A stretch of DNA of 34,458 nt from Pirellulales bacterium. GTDB lineage: Bacteria; Planctomycetota; Planctomycetia; Pirellulales; JAICIG01. Under the pieces are notes generated by a model, which was given only the letters and a program-made list of their open reading frames with translations, had not been told where the DNA came from and ran no database searches. The position numbers and the translations under genes were made by a program. Positions 8,054 to 16,840 of this stretch are shown in pieces. The stretch lies in the NCBI GenBank assembly GCA_025924495.1, contig JAICIG010000020.1, forward strand, positions 1 to 34,458. The letters run 5' to 3'. Positions within the stretch are counted from its first letter, which is position 1; each line of letters starts with the position of its first letter.

Positions 8054-9430
8054 TTATTCATCGAAAAGTTCTGACAGCACCCTGCCGTCGACCTGGGGCA
8101 TGTCCTGGCCCAAGAGGCGGGCGACGGTCGGCGCCACATCGATGTTCTCGATGATGCCGAGCTTCGCGCCCGGCTTGATGCCGGCGCCCGCGGCGACGAA
8201 TACGGCATTCATTTTAGGATTCGTCGCGATGAAGCCGTGGTTGCCAAGCGAGATGCCTCCGGCTGCCTGCGGCACGACAAATTGATCCCCCTCGGCGGAG
8301 CCCGAAAAGGCATAGCCGTCCTTGCCGACCAGCACGAGGTCAGCCATTTGCTCGTACTCGCGAGGATGGGGCAATCCGTGCGCGGCAAATTGCTCGGGCG
8401 ACAGGATCTCGGCGATTCCTTCACTCCCTGCAAACAATTCCCGGACGCGTGCGCGATCCGCCTCGCGCTGGCCAGGATCGGTCAGGTAGACCATGCCGAT
8501 GCCGCCTTCGGGGACCACCTGGGCTCGCGCGTAGTCGATCTTGCCCGGCCGGCTGCTAGTCAGCAAGCCCGCCTGGCGCAACACGACGTTTGGTTTGAGC
8601 GCCTTTTGCGAAACGCTGAAGCCATGATCTGCGACGATAAATACGGTCGTTCGCTCGCGAATTCCCGCTTCATCCAGGGCGGCCAACACTCGCGCGACGC
8701 AGCAGTCGGCATAGGCGACGGCGGTATATCCCGCAGGAGATTGAGGCCCCTCGGCGTGGTGCGTGGCGTCGACGTTGAGCAAATGCAGCAGCAATAGGTT
8801 CGGCTTACGACGTCGAATCACGTGGCAGGCGGCGCTGGTCCAGACTTCGTCGCGGCCGACAGCACTTAGCGATTTGAAGCTGGCGTCCGATTCATCCGCA
8901 AGAATGCCTGCCGCCGCCAATTCGCTCCGCAGCCGCGGCGAAGAGTGCAGCACGTTTTCGGGAACATCGGGAAAACTGTCGTCGAGATGCTTGCTGTTGC
9001 GCGTGCACGGCCAGTTGATCTCCGCCGTCAAATAGCCCGCGTTGTGCAGACGTTCGTAAATCGTCTCGACGCGCACCAGGTCGGTCTTGTCACGCTTTGG
9101 GTCGAGTGCGACTGGCTCGCCGGCGCCTGCCCGCACCAGCACGCCGTTAAACAAAACGCCATGTTTCTCTGGCCGCACGCCCGAGACCAGCGACGTGTGG
9201 TTCGGCCAGGTCACCGACGGATTAGAAACATGCATGCCTTCGGCCGCCGCCCCCGTCGCGGCCAGACGGCGGATTGTCGGCAGCGGCTGCCTGGCGTCAT
9301 TGAGCAGGTAAGCCGGAAAGCCGTCGATGCTGATAATGACGACATGCCGAGTCGTCAGAGGAGCGCCCAGAACAGATGTCGCTAGTGCGCAAATTAAAAG
9401 GGAGGAACCAATAAGCAATCGACCAAGCAT
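8054..9430 (-). CDS. Secreted alkaline phosphatase-superfamily phosphodiesterase (NPP type)
   Basis: A 458-residue metal-dependent phosphodiesterase or nucleotide pyrophosphatase-like enzyme (type I phosphodiesterase/NPP family, alkaline phosphatase fold). An N-terminal signal peptide (LLIGSSLLICALATSVLG) sends it to the periplasm or outside. Two-zinc active-site elements are visible in order: D36 in VIISIDGFPAYLL, the nucleophile Thr74 with N77 in SVTWPNHTSL, the His in the Asp-Ala-Thr-His-His segment around residue 220, DH in VADHGFSV, and the late His in SLGNHGFIATNP. The substrate is unknown; NPP relatives cleave nucleotides or phospholipid-type diesters. The ATG at 9430 has GAAGGG upstream. 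The gene is separated from the DUF1326 gene by that gene's terminator, so it has its own promoter. Confidence 0.92.
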   Translation of the reverse strand: MLGRLLIGSSLLICALATSVLGAPLTTRHVVIISIDGFPAYLLNDARQPLPTIRRLAATGAAAEGMHVSNPSVTWPNHTSLVSGVRPEKHGVLFNGVLVRAGAGEPVALDPKRDKTDLVRVETIYERLHNAGYLTAEINWPCTRNSKHLDDSFPDVPENVLHSSPRLRSELAAAGILADESDASFKSLSAVGRDEVWTSAACHVIRRRKPNLLLLHLLNVDATHHAEGPQSPAGYTAVAYADCCVARVLAALDEAGIRERTTVFIVADHGFSVSQKALKPNVVLRQAGLLTSSRPGKIDYARAQVVPEGGIGMVYLTDPGQREADRARVRELFAGSEGIAEILSPEQFAAHGLPHPREYEQMADLVLVGKDGYAFSGSAEGDQFVVPQAAGGISLGNHGFIATNPKMNAVFVAAGAGIKPGAKLGIIENIDVAPTVARLLGQDMPQVDGRVLSELFDE

Positions 9431-9560
9431 CAGCGGGACCCTTCGGGGTGGGAATGACGCCGGCCAACCGCTGCCGACTGTCTTCGGTTAGCTATCGTAA
9501 GTGGGCCTGACGAGAGGAGCAACCCGCCGCGGCTCGAGCGAGTTTTATCGCTTAAAGCGC

Positions 9561-9593
9561 AAAAAAACGTTCCCGCGCCTTACGCGGGAACGT
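9561..9593 (-). terminator. Rho-independent terminator of the DUF1326 gene
   Basis: Perfect 11-bp stem (9567-9577 with 9583-9593) and a 5-nt loop, with a run of A on the plus strand at 9561-9566 that reads as U on the minus-strand transcript. It begins 38 nt after the DUF1326 stop codon. Confidence 0.92.
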
Positions 9594-9630
9594 CGTGACG
9601 AGTCGATCGGTTTCTGAGATACGTTGGCGA

Positions 9631-10332
9631 TTAGTAGGCGAAAGTCGCCAAAAAGGCGCTGCGCGTGCCGGGATTGGTCCACTGCTGGCCCAATCCGCGA
9701 CCTGCGAAGCCGCCGGCCACGGTGAATGCCGGAGCAGAATTCTCGACTTTAGCCAGCGGCGGGTAGAAGATCTCTTCGTTGGTGCAGACGCAATCTCCCT
9801 TTTTCAACTTGCGCGTCTCGAGATGGGCTTCTTTGCCCGCCTTCAGGCTGGCGACCATGTCGATATGGTCGAGCTTCATTTCAATCGGCAGCGATGCCAC
9901 TCGCACCACTTCGCCGGCTACCCGACCCGCATGCTCGCGAACAAAGTCGGCCAAAGCCGCGCGCTGTTCTTTGTTGGCGCGCTCGTCGACAAGCACTACC
10001 GACTTGATTGGGTCGGGACGTACGACCACGCCGCCGCCATAACCCAAAGTGTCGGCGGCCCGGATTACCAGCACGACATTCAGCCCTGACAAATCCACTC
10101 CGTGATGACGCCCTTCTTCGATATTCCAGGCCAGGATTGCCTGCTGGCCCGTCAGCCCGACCTGCGCATTGGCAAAGCAGGGGCCCGTATACACGTCGCA
10201 GGTCCGAGTTTCGAGATAGTTGCCGCTGATTTGTGGAGCGAATCGTGGAGCAGCGCCCGACCGATTAGCGACGAACAGAGCGGCAAATACTGCGGAAAGC
10301 GCCCCGGTAAGCAATAAGGAACGACGAAGCAT
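9631..10332 (-). CDS. Secreted DUF1326-domain protein
   Basis: A 233-residue protein of the DUF1326 family, of unknown function. A signal peptide (LRRSLLLTGALSAVFAALFVANRSGAA) is followed by the family hallmark ISGNYLETRTCDVYTGPCFANAQ with its two conserved cysteines, and GLTGQQAILAWNIEEG. A second Cys pair, GDCVCTNEEIFYPPL, lies near the C-terminus. Such spacing could bind a metal or form disulfides, but that is inference. The start at 10332 is decided by GGAGG at 10340-10344, seven bases upstream; an in-frame start twelve codons earlier lacks this and would spoil the signal peptide. Monocistronic, with its own terminator; divergent from recQ, leaving about 170 nt for both promoters. Confidence 0.88.
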   Translation of the reverse strand: MLRRSLLLTGALSAVFAALFVANRSGAAPRFAPQISGNYLETRTCDVYTGPCFANAQVGLTGQQAILAWNIEEGRHHGVDLSGLNVVLVIRAADTLGYGGGVVVRPDPIKSVVLVDERANKEQRAALADFVREHAGRVAGEVVRVASLPIEMKLDHIDMVASLKAGKEAHLETRKLKKGDCVCTNEEIFYPPLAKVENSAPAFTVAGGFAGRGLGQQWTNPGTRSAFLATFAY

Positions 10333-10504
10333 AGTCTCGCCTCCGTGGAAAACGACTAGAATGCCCAACTAAAGCAACGAGACTATTTTAGTGCTCGGGT
10401 AAATCAGGGTCCAGTTGAACTGCTCGCCGGGTGAACCTGCTTGGCGTTATGGCGGGGTCGGGATTGCCGAACGGCAGTTCGGCAGCGTAGATTCCTAAGA
10501 GGGG

Positions 10505-13393
10505 ATGGGGCTGCTCGCAGCCTCCAACCTTCCTGACGCGCCGGTTAAACACGGGGCCCCTTCAAGCTCGCTGCCGGTCGCCGCTGCTGCCAAAGTCGTT
10601 TATCAACACCCAAAGCCTAGCTTAGTTGCCGGCGCAATGTCGCTGATCGCTACTCCAGACCCCGCCGACTTCCTGCCGTTGTTTGGCCTGTCGGCGTTTC
10701 GACCCGGCCAGCGCGAGGTGATCGAAGCGGTGCTCGCCGGCGAGGATTGCCTGTGCGTAATGCCGACGGGCGGCGGCAAGAGCCTGTGCTATCAACTTCC
10801 GGCGGTCGCGCGGCCGGGCTTGACTCTGGTGGTGTCGCCTCTGATCGCCCTGATGAAGGATCAGGTGGACCAGTTGCTGGCCAAAGGATTGAAGGCGGCC
10901 TTCATCAACAGCACGCTCGAGCCTGCCGAACAGTACGCGCGGCTCGACGCGATGGCGAAGGGCGAATATGATCTGCTGTATGTCGTGCCCGAGAGGTTCC
11001 GCAGCCCGCGATTCCTAGAGGCGGTGCGGGCCGCCGACCTCAAGTTGCTGGCCGTGGACGAGGCCCATTGCATCAGCCAATGGGGACACGACTTTCGACC
11101 CGATTACGCCAAGCTGGGGCGGTTTCGGACCCTGCTCGGCAATCCGCCGACAATCGCGTTGACGGCGACCGCCACGGACACGGTGCGGCAGGACATCGTT
11201 CAGCAACTTGCCTTGCAAGCGCCGCGGACCTTTATACACGGATTCTCCCGGCCGAATCTGCATTACGAGGTGCAGATGCCGCACACCAAGGGGCGCAAAG
11301 ATCAGGCGCTCGAAGAGTTCCTGCGGCGCAGTCCTGGCTCGGGCATCATTTACGCCTCGTCGCGCAAACGCTGCGAAGAACTCGCGGAGCAGATCGCCGC
11401 CACGACCAGACGAACCACTGCCATTTATCATGCGGGCATGCTGCCCGACGAACGTCGCCAGGCGCAAGATCGCTTCATGCGGAGCCAGTGCGACATTGTC
11501 GTCGCCACCACAGCCTTCGGCATGGGCATCGACAAACCCGACGTGCGGTTCGTCATTCACTACAACTTGCCAGGCACCCTGGAAGGCTATTATCAGGAAG
11601 CCGGGCGAGCCGGACGCGATGGACTTCCTTCGCAGTGCCTGATGTTGTACAGCTATGGCGATCGCAAGATTCAAGAGTTCTTCATCGAGAGCGCGTATCC
11701 GGCTCGCGAAGTCGTGGCGCAGGTCTATAACTTCTTGCGGAGCATCGACAGCGAACTGATCGAGCTGACCCAGCAGGAGATCAAAGAATCGCTGAGTTTG
11801 CAAATCAGCGCGGAAGGAGTCGGCGCCTGCGAGCAACTACTGGAGAAATCCAACGTGCTCGAACGCCTGGAGAGCCGCGAAAACATGGCGCGCGTGAAAT
11901 TCGACAGCGACGTTCCGACGCTGGTCGAACTATTGCCGCGTCAGGCGAAAGCTCAGCGACGTCTGGCCCGAGCCATTGAGCAACTGCTGGGCGGCGTGCG
12001 GCACGAGTGGGTCGACGTCTCGCCGCGCGACCTGCAAATTGCCGCCGAGATGGATGCCGCGGCGCTCGCCCGCGCCATGCGCGAACTGCGGCAGTTGAAA
12101 GCGTTCGATTATATTCCCGCTTTCCGCGGCCGCGCGATCCGCATGCTCGAGCGCAGTAAGCCGTTCGCCCGGTTGGAACTGGATTTCGAAGAGTTCGAGC
12201 GACGCAAGGCCTGCGAGTACGAAAAACTCAATCGCGTCGTTGCTTTCGCCGAGAGTTCGCGCTGTCGCGAACGAGAGATCTTAGCTTATTTCGGCGAAAC
12301 AGAGAGCGAGCCTTGCGGCCGCTGCGACAATTGCCGGCGCCGCGGCGTCAGCGCACCGCACGTGCAGGAACAAGCTGCGGCGGGCAGCGTTCAGTCGTCG
12401 GCGGCAGTTGCGCCGGCAGCAATGAACGATCGCTTGTTGGAAGCGGTGCGGATGGCTCTCAGCGGAGTGGCTCGCGCCCGTTCGCGGTTCGGAAAACATC
12501 TGGTCGCTCAAATGCTTTGCGGCTCGAATAATGCCCGCATCAAACGATTCGGCTTGCAGCGGCTCTCAACTTATGGACTGCTCAGCGAACTGAAGCAGGA
12601 CCAGGTTGTCGAATTGCTCGATGCACTGCTGCTCGTCGGATGCCTGGAGCAGACGGGCCATGACAGTCGGCGGCCGACCATTCAATTGACCGATCGCGGT
12701 CAGGAAGTCATGGCCGGGCGGGCCGGGCAGGAGCTCAATCTGCCGCTATCGCCTGAATTGGCCCGCCGCTTCACGCGCCGCGCCAACCGCACGGCGTCGG
12801 ACGCGGCGCCGCCGTCGACCGAGGTTAGAAGTGTGGCTGCCAGACCCTCGGCGCCGATCAATCCTGCAGACGCGGAGGCAGATGCGTTATCCTTCAGATC
12901 GCCGGAACTGGACGAAGTCGCCTACTCAGATGATGCCTACCCGGACGACCTGCCGGCGTCCTTCGATACGGAGCCAGATGCTTCAGTTGTGCCAGCAAGC
13001 AACATGTCCGGCGGTAGTCAGGCCCATGGCACGCGTCCCACGCACTACTGGACCTGGCGGTTACTGGCGGCAGGTTTTTCCGTCGACGAGTGCATGGCGA
13101 TCCGCGGCCTTGAGCGCGAGGTGGTGCTCGACCACGCTTTGCGGGCGATCGACTCTGGCAGCCCCGTGGACGCCAAGTGGTTCTTGTCATCCGCGCATTT
13201 GCAGGCCCTTGCGAGCGTGATTGGAGAAGAGACGCCTGCTCGTATCCGCCCCTTGTTGGGTCGCCTGCCCCCGGGCACTCGGTACGAAGAAGTGCTGTTA
13301 TTCCTCAAGTGTCGTTCGGCGACGCTAGCTCCATCGCCGCTTGCGGTTGCGGAACAGCCGCATCGTAATTTGCCGGGCGATGAGCTAGAATAA
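10505..13393 (+). CDS. recQ: ATP-dependent DNA helicase RecQ
   Basis: 3'-5' DNA helicase acting in recombination and fork repair. From the ATG at 10505: Walker A PTGGGKS at residues 87-93, DEAH at 185-188 with the RecQ aromatic loop (HCISQWGHDFRPDY), and motif VI YYQEAGRAGRDG. A zinc site C-x16-C-x2-C-x2-C follows (ending CGRCDNC, about residue 609). Next come the RQC winged helix (residues about 640-740, FGLQRLSTYGLLSEL) and a 90-residue acidic low-complexity linker. The C-terminus (about 845-940, HYWTWRLLAAGFSVDECMAIRGL) is a helicase-and-RNase-D-like helical domain of the HTH_40 type. The conserved core begins near residue 46, so the ATG at 10637 (MSLIATPDPADF) is an equally good start. 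GAGGGG abuts the 10505 start too closely to be an ideal ribosome-binding site. Confidence 0.95.
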   Translation: MGLLAASNLPDAPVKHGAPSSSLPVAAAAKVVYQHPKPSLVAGAMSLIATPDPADFLPLFGLSAFRPGQREVIEAVLAGEDCLCVMPTGGGKSLCYQLPAVARPGLTLVVSPLIALMKDQVDQLLAKGLKAAFINSTLEPAEQYARLDAMAKGEYDLLYVVPERFRSPRFLEAVRAADLKLLAVDEAHCISQWGHDFRPDYAKLGRFRTLLGNPPTIALTATATDTVRQDIVQQLALQAPRTFIHGFSRPNLHYEVQMPHTKGRKDQALEEFLRRSPGSGIIYASSRKRCEELAEQIAATTRRTTAIYHAGMLPDERRQAQDRFMRSQCDIVVATTAFGMGIDKPDVRFVIHYNLPGTLEGYYQEAGRAGRDGLPSQCLMLYSYGDRKIQEFFIESAYPAREVVAQVYNFLRSIDSELIELTQQEIKESLSLQISAEGVGACEQLLEKSNVLERLESRENMARVKFDSDVPTLVELLPRQAKAQRRLARAIEQLLGGVRHEWVDVSPRDLQIAAEMDAAALARAMRELRQLKAFDYIPAFRGRAIRMLERSKPFARLELDFEEFERRKACEYEKLNRVVAFAESSRCREREILAYFGETESEPCGRCDNCRRRGVSAPHVQEQAAAGSVQSSAAVAPAAMNDRLLEAVRMALSGVARARSRFGKHLVAQMLCGSNNARIKRFGLQRLSTYGLLSELKQDQVVELLDALLLVGCLEQTGHDSRRPTIQLTDRGQEVMAGRAGQELNLPLSPELARRFTRRANRTASDAAPPSTEVRSVAARPSAPINPADAEADALSFRSPELDEVAYSDDAYPDDLPASFDTEPDASVVPASNMSGGSQAHGTRPTHYWTWRLLAAGFSVDECMAIRGLEREVVLDHALRAIDSGSPVDAKWFLSSAHLQALASVIGEETPARIRPLLGRLPPGTRYEEVLLFLKCRSATLAPSPLAVAEQPHRNLPGDELE

Positions 13394-13534
13394 CTTGTTT
13401 GCTTCCCGGAGCGCCGCACGGGCTGGCGGCTTGCTCAACAGGGTGACTGCATGCCGCAATCGCATGCAATCGGGCTGCCGAACCGACTCGGCGCATCTCG
13501 GGAAAAGCGTTTTTGGACAGTGGAAAGGACGTCG

Positions 13535-15592
13535 ATGGAGAACCAACCTGTGGGCGCCGGGCCTGCACCGGATAAACCCGCCGTGCAGCGGCCGCGCCCG
13601 AATCCCTCCTTCATGGTGCTCTTGCTGTTTGCGCTGGTGATCGCAAGCATGCTCTTTTTCGGCGGTGAGAGCGGCAAACGCGCCGAGATCAGCTACGGAA
13701 AATTCATCGAAGAACTGAAGGCCGACCACGTCGCGGAAGCGAGCGTCGGAACACGGGAGATCCGCGGCAAATTCAAGCCCGGCTATCCATTGCCCGAACA
13801 GCCGGCTGACGCCAAAAAAACAGCTACGGCCAAGAAGCCGGCTGCCGCCGAGTCGAGCGATAAGGAGAAAGCGAAAGAGAAAACCGCCACCAAGCCTCCT
13901 GCGGCCAAAGATGCCAAGGAGGGGACGGAGTTCATCGTCATCAATAGCCCCGTGGCGGGCGCCGAACTCGATCGGCTGCTGCTCGAGCACTTGGGCGAGA
14001 ACTATAAGGCCAGCGAAGAAAAAGACAATCTTGTGCTGTTGATGCTGGTTTATCTCGGCCTGCCGCTGATCTTGTTTGCGGGCATGTGGCTGATGTTCCG
14101 CCGTGCCCGCGATCAGTTTATGGGGGGCGGCATCCTGTCGGGCTTCAATAAAAGTCCGGCCAAGCGATACGAAAACGGCAAGCAGCGCATTACTTTCGAA
14201 GACGTGGCCGGGCTGGAAGGTGTGAAGAACGATCTGGCGGAGGTCGTGGAGTTTTTGAAGGCTCCTGAGAAGTTCCAACGTCTCGGCGGCCGGATTCCCA
14301 AGGGCACCTTGCTGATGGGGCCGCCCGGCACCGGCAAGACCTTGTTGGCCAAGGCGGTGGCGGGCGAAGCGGGAGTGCCGTTCTTTTCAATCAATGGATC
14401 GGAGTTTATCCAGATGTTCGTCGGCGTCGGCGCCAGCCGCGTTCGCGACATGTTCAAAACGGCCAAAGAGGCGGCGCCCTGCATCTTGTTTATCGATGAA
14501 ATCGACGCCGTAGGCCGCGTGCGCGGCGCCGGCTTGGGCGGCGGTCACGATGAACGCGAACAGACGCTGAATCAAATTCTTAGCGAAATGGATGGATTCA
14601 GCCCGAACGAATCGGTGATCGTATTGGCCGCTACCAACCGTCCCGACGTACTCGATCCGGCATTACTCCGGCCCGGGCGGTTCGATCGCCACGTGACCGT
14701 CGATCGGCCCAACTTGAAAGGCCGCGAGGCAATCTTCAAAGTCCATTGCCGAAACGTACCATTGGCCGACGACGTCGATCTTCATCGTTTGGCCAGCGGC
14801 ACGGTGGGCCTCACCGGCGCCGACATTCGCAATCTGGTCAACGAAGCCGCGTTATGGGCGACGCGCGAAGGCAAAGACAAAGTCGACATGTCCGACTTCG
14901 AGATTGCCCGTGACAAGGTGCTGATGGGACCGAAGCGAGAAGAAGTGCTGGCCGGCAAAGAGAAGATGATGACGTCGTATCATGAATCGGGCCATGCGCT
15001 GTTGGCCTGGCTTGTGCCGGGCGCCGACCGGCTGCACAAAGTGACAATCATCCCGCGTGGCCGTGCGCTCGGCGTGACGCAGTTGCTGCCCGAAGAAGAT
15101 CGCATGAACATCGGCGAGACGGAACTGCACGCCCGACTGGTATTCATGATGGGCGGTCGCGCCGCGGAAAAACTGGTGTTCGACGAGTATAGCGCCGGCG
15201 CCGAAGACGATCTCAAACGGGCGACGCAGCTCGCCCGGCGAATGGTCACGCATTGGGGGATGAGCGAACGGCTCGGCCCGGTAGCGTACCGCACCAGCGA
15301 GGAGCATCCTTTCTTAGGCAAAGAAATTCAGGAATATCGCGAGTTCAGCGAAGAGACGGCCCACGTCATTGACGAAGAGGTGGCGCGCATCCTTCACGAT
15401 GCGGCCAACCGTGCCAACACATTGTTGTCGGACAATCGAGACCAGCTCGATAAGTTGGCCCACGCGCTAGCCGAGCACGAAGTCCTCGATGACCGAGAGA
15501 TCGAAACGATTATCGGCCCTTCGCCGACGCGGGGCATTTCGCCCAACGGCAAGGTTGCCATCGATGCCGCGGCGACTGCCGCCGGGAAGTAG
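13535..15592 (+). CDS. ftsH: ATP-dependent zinc metalloprotease FtsH
   Basis: Membrane-anchored AAA+ protease that degrades misfolded membrane and regulatory proteins. From the ATG at 13535 (GAAAGGA at 13522) it has 685 residues. TM1 is residues about 26-43, TM2 about 166-187, with a periplasmic domain between. AAA module: Walker A GPPGTGKT 262-269, pore motif [11 protein letters not shown] from 295, Walker B ILFIDEID 317-324, and the second region of homology with [19 protein letters not shown]. Protease: zinc motif HESGH at 483-487, with the acidic ligand expected in [12 protein letters not shown]. The periplasmic domain carries a Lys/Ala/Pro-rich insert (residues about 90-130) absent from E. 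coli FtsH. An upstream in-frame ATG at 13451 is unlikely, since it would put 28 non-conserved residues before the start. Confidence 0.96.
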   Translation: MENQPVGAGPAPDKPAVQRPRPNPSFMVLLLFALVIASMLFFGGESGKRAEISYGKFIEELKADHVAEASVGTREIRGKFKPGYPLPEQPADAKKTATAKKPAAAESSDKEKAKEKTATKPPAAKDAKEGTEFIVINSPVAGAELDRLLLEHLGENYKASEEKDNLVLLMLVYLGLPLILFAGMWLMFRRARDQFMGGGILSGFNKSPAKRYENGKQRITFEDVAGLEGVKNDLAEVVEFLKAPEKFQRLGGRIPKGTLLMGPPGTGKTLLAKAVAGEAGVPFFSINGSEFIQMFVGVGASRVRDMFKTAKEAAPCILFIDEIDAVGRVRGAGLGGGHDEREQTLNQILSEMDGFSPNESVIVLAATNRPDVLDPALLRPGRFDRHVTVDRPNLKGREAIFKVHCRNVPLADDVDLHRLASGTVGLTGADIRNLVNEAALWATREGKDKVDMSDFEIARDKVLMGPKREEVLAGKEKMMTSYHESGHALLAWLVPGADRLHKVTIIPRGRALGVTQLLPEEDRMNIGETELHARLVFMMGGRAAEKLVFDEYSAGAEDDLKRATQLARRMVTHWGMSERLGPVAYRTSEEHPFLGKEIQEYREFSEETAHVIDEEVARILHDAANRANTLLSDNRDQLDKLAHALAEHEVLDDREIETIIGPSPTRGISPNGKVAIDAAATAAGK

Positions 15593-15641
15593 CCCAGGCC
15601 GAGAAATCTTTGGTTTCTTGGCTCAAAAAGCCGGGAATTGT

Positions 15642-15670
15642 TTGACAACGCGCTGCGATGTGCCTAACAT
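15642..15670 (+). promoter_or_regulatory. Near-consensus sigma-70 promoter upstream of the Cys-rich gene
   Basis: TTGACA at 15642-15647 and TAACAT at 15665-15670 with exactly 17 nt between them. A palindrome CGATGT-n5-ACATCG (15656-15672) overlaps the -10 and could be an operator. The predicted transcription start is near 15677. Confidence 0.65.
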
Positions 15671-15673
15671 CGG

Positions 15674-15692
15674 CACTTGAGGAGCGAGCCGC
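15674..15692 (+). repeat. Left arm of a 19-nt perfect inverted repeat
   Basis: CACTTGAGGAGCGAGCCGC, found again in inverse orientation at 16560-16578. It begins at about the predicted transcription start and contains GAGGAG. Confidence 0.85.
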
Positions 15693-15769
15693 AGTTTTCC
15701 TAGAGACACCATTTCGGCACGGTGCACTGCTTGTGCATGGCCGAATCCCGCCTGGGCGGCTTAGGTTCG

Positions 15770-16417
15770 ATGAGTTTATCCCACCGGCTCCAGCAATATT
15801 CCTTGCGATCGGGTCGCGGTGCGATCGCGATGGCGGCTTGTATCGCCTATCTGATCGCCGTGACAGGCGTGCCCTTGCCAGTGAAAGTTGTCAAGGATCG
15901 CAGCCAGCCCTTTCCCTGTATGCATAGCGCTTGCGGTTGCGCGAGCGCCGCCCAGTGCTGGCAGAGCTGCTGTTGCACGACGCCTCAGGAGCGACTTGCC
16001 TGGGCTCGCGAGCGCGGGATTGAGCCGCCCCGGTCGTTGACCTTGCTTGCGGCAGTTCGGCGCGAGGGCGATCGCCATGCACATTCCTGTTGCGAAGCGA
16101 AGCCTTTGCGCGAGCAAAACAGTCATTGCTGCGAGTCCGAGCAGCCCAAGAACGTTATTTCACAGCCGACGGTCTCTCAGCCGGCAGAAACGCCCGCGTC
16201 TACCGCAGCCGGGGAAGACGACGGCCTGATTACAATCTCGGCCTGGCGGGCCTGCCATGGCCTCGCTCCGCTTTGGAGTTTTCTCGGAGCCGCTCTAGCG
16301 GCGCCGCCGTCGCTCTGTTACGAGTTTGACTGGAGTCCATCCGCCTGGGTCTCTGTGGGTTCAGACGCTTCGGCCTCGATTTGCTTTTCTCCCGACACTC
16401 CCCCTCCCCGCGCCTAA
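15770..16417 (+). CDS. Cys-rich exported or membrane-anchored protein, planctomycete type
   Basis: About 215 residues from the ATG at 15770 (alternatives: ATG 15737 or GTG 15722; none has a clear ribosome-binding site). The N-terminus is a signal peptide or membrane anchor (AIAMAACIAYLIAVTGVPLPV). Fifteen cysteines follow the pattern C50-x4-C55-x-C57-x5-C63-x3-C67-C68-C69 (PCMHSACGCASAAQCWQSCCC), then TPQERLAWARERGIEPP, two Cys-Cys pairs near His residues (HAHSCCE, SHCCESE), and a hydrophobic C-terminal stretch (HGLAPLWSFLGAALAAPP). I recognise the core from uncharacterised planctomycete proteins but know no assigned function. Such cysteine density outside the cytoplasm suggests metal binding or a disulfide knot; this is inference. 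It is driven by a near-consensus promoter and bracketed by the 19-nt inverted repeat. The DUF1559 gene follows after 423 nt. Confidence 0.75.
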   Translation: MSLSHRLQQYSLRSGRGAIAMAACIAYLIAVTGVPLPVKVVKDRSQPFPCMHSACGCASAAQCWQSCCCTTPQERLAWARERGIEPPRSLTLLAAVRREGDRHAHSCCEAKPLREQNSHCCESEQPKNVISQPTVSQPAETPASTAAGEDDGLITISAWRACHGLAPLWSFLGAALAAPPSLCYEFDWSPSAWVSVGSDASASICFSPDTPPPRA

Positions 16418-16840
16418 GGCGCTATTCACCCCGAGTTCTTGCGCCCTGCGCTGAACGAGTGTCTCCGGATCTCGTTGCGCCGGCGAGATGAACTTCGGAA
16501 TTCCCTGGACTGCGTCTGCGTTCGACGCGCGAGGTCTTGCGCGCTTAAGTCGTTCGCCGGCGGCTCGCTCCTCAAGTGAAACTGTCGGTAGAGACTTAGG
16601 CGCGCCAGGCTGTCGCACGTCGCAGACGCGCGGTTTGACCCGCCAATCGCCCGCGCTGGGATCGTCGGGCGTCCTGAGAACTATGCACCCTTCGGCTGGG
16701 ACCGCAAGCGACCTGCTCCGCAAGGGCTCAGGACAGAGAATCGATCGGGCCGAGCGAACGACCCTGCGTCGTCTGCGGACGACAACACGGCCCGCCTTTC
16801 ATCATTTAACGAGTTCCAAGAAATCTGTGGCGATAGACAA
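16418..16840. other. Intergenic region between the Cys-rich gene and the DUF1559 gene
   Basis: 423 nt without a convincing gene. It contains the right arm of the 19-nt inverted repeat (16560-16578). Open frames exist on both strands but are Arg/Ser-rich and look like GC-driven shadows. One plus-strand frame (16488-16844) ends in an ATGA overlap with the DUF1559 start codon, which is noted separately. No terminator or clear promoter was seen. Confidence 0.5.
16560..16578 (-). repeat. Right arm of the 19-nt perfect inverted repeat
   Basis: Exact reverse complement of 15674-15692. It lies 143 nt after the stop codon of the Cys-rich gene and 262 nt before the DUF1559 start. The flanking bases do not continue the match. 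Confidence 0.85.

Noticed and set aside
13385..14278. A 297-codon minus-strand frame opposite ftsH
   Set aside because: Antisense shadow; hydrophobic runs come from the complement of the Lys/Ala-rich insert.
15598..15622. A 9-bp hairpin just after the ftsH stop codon
   Set aside because: One G-T pair and no T tract afterwards; it could be a weak terminator but is not supported.
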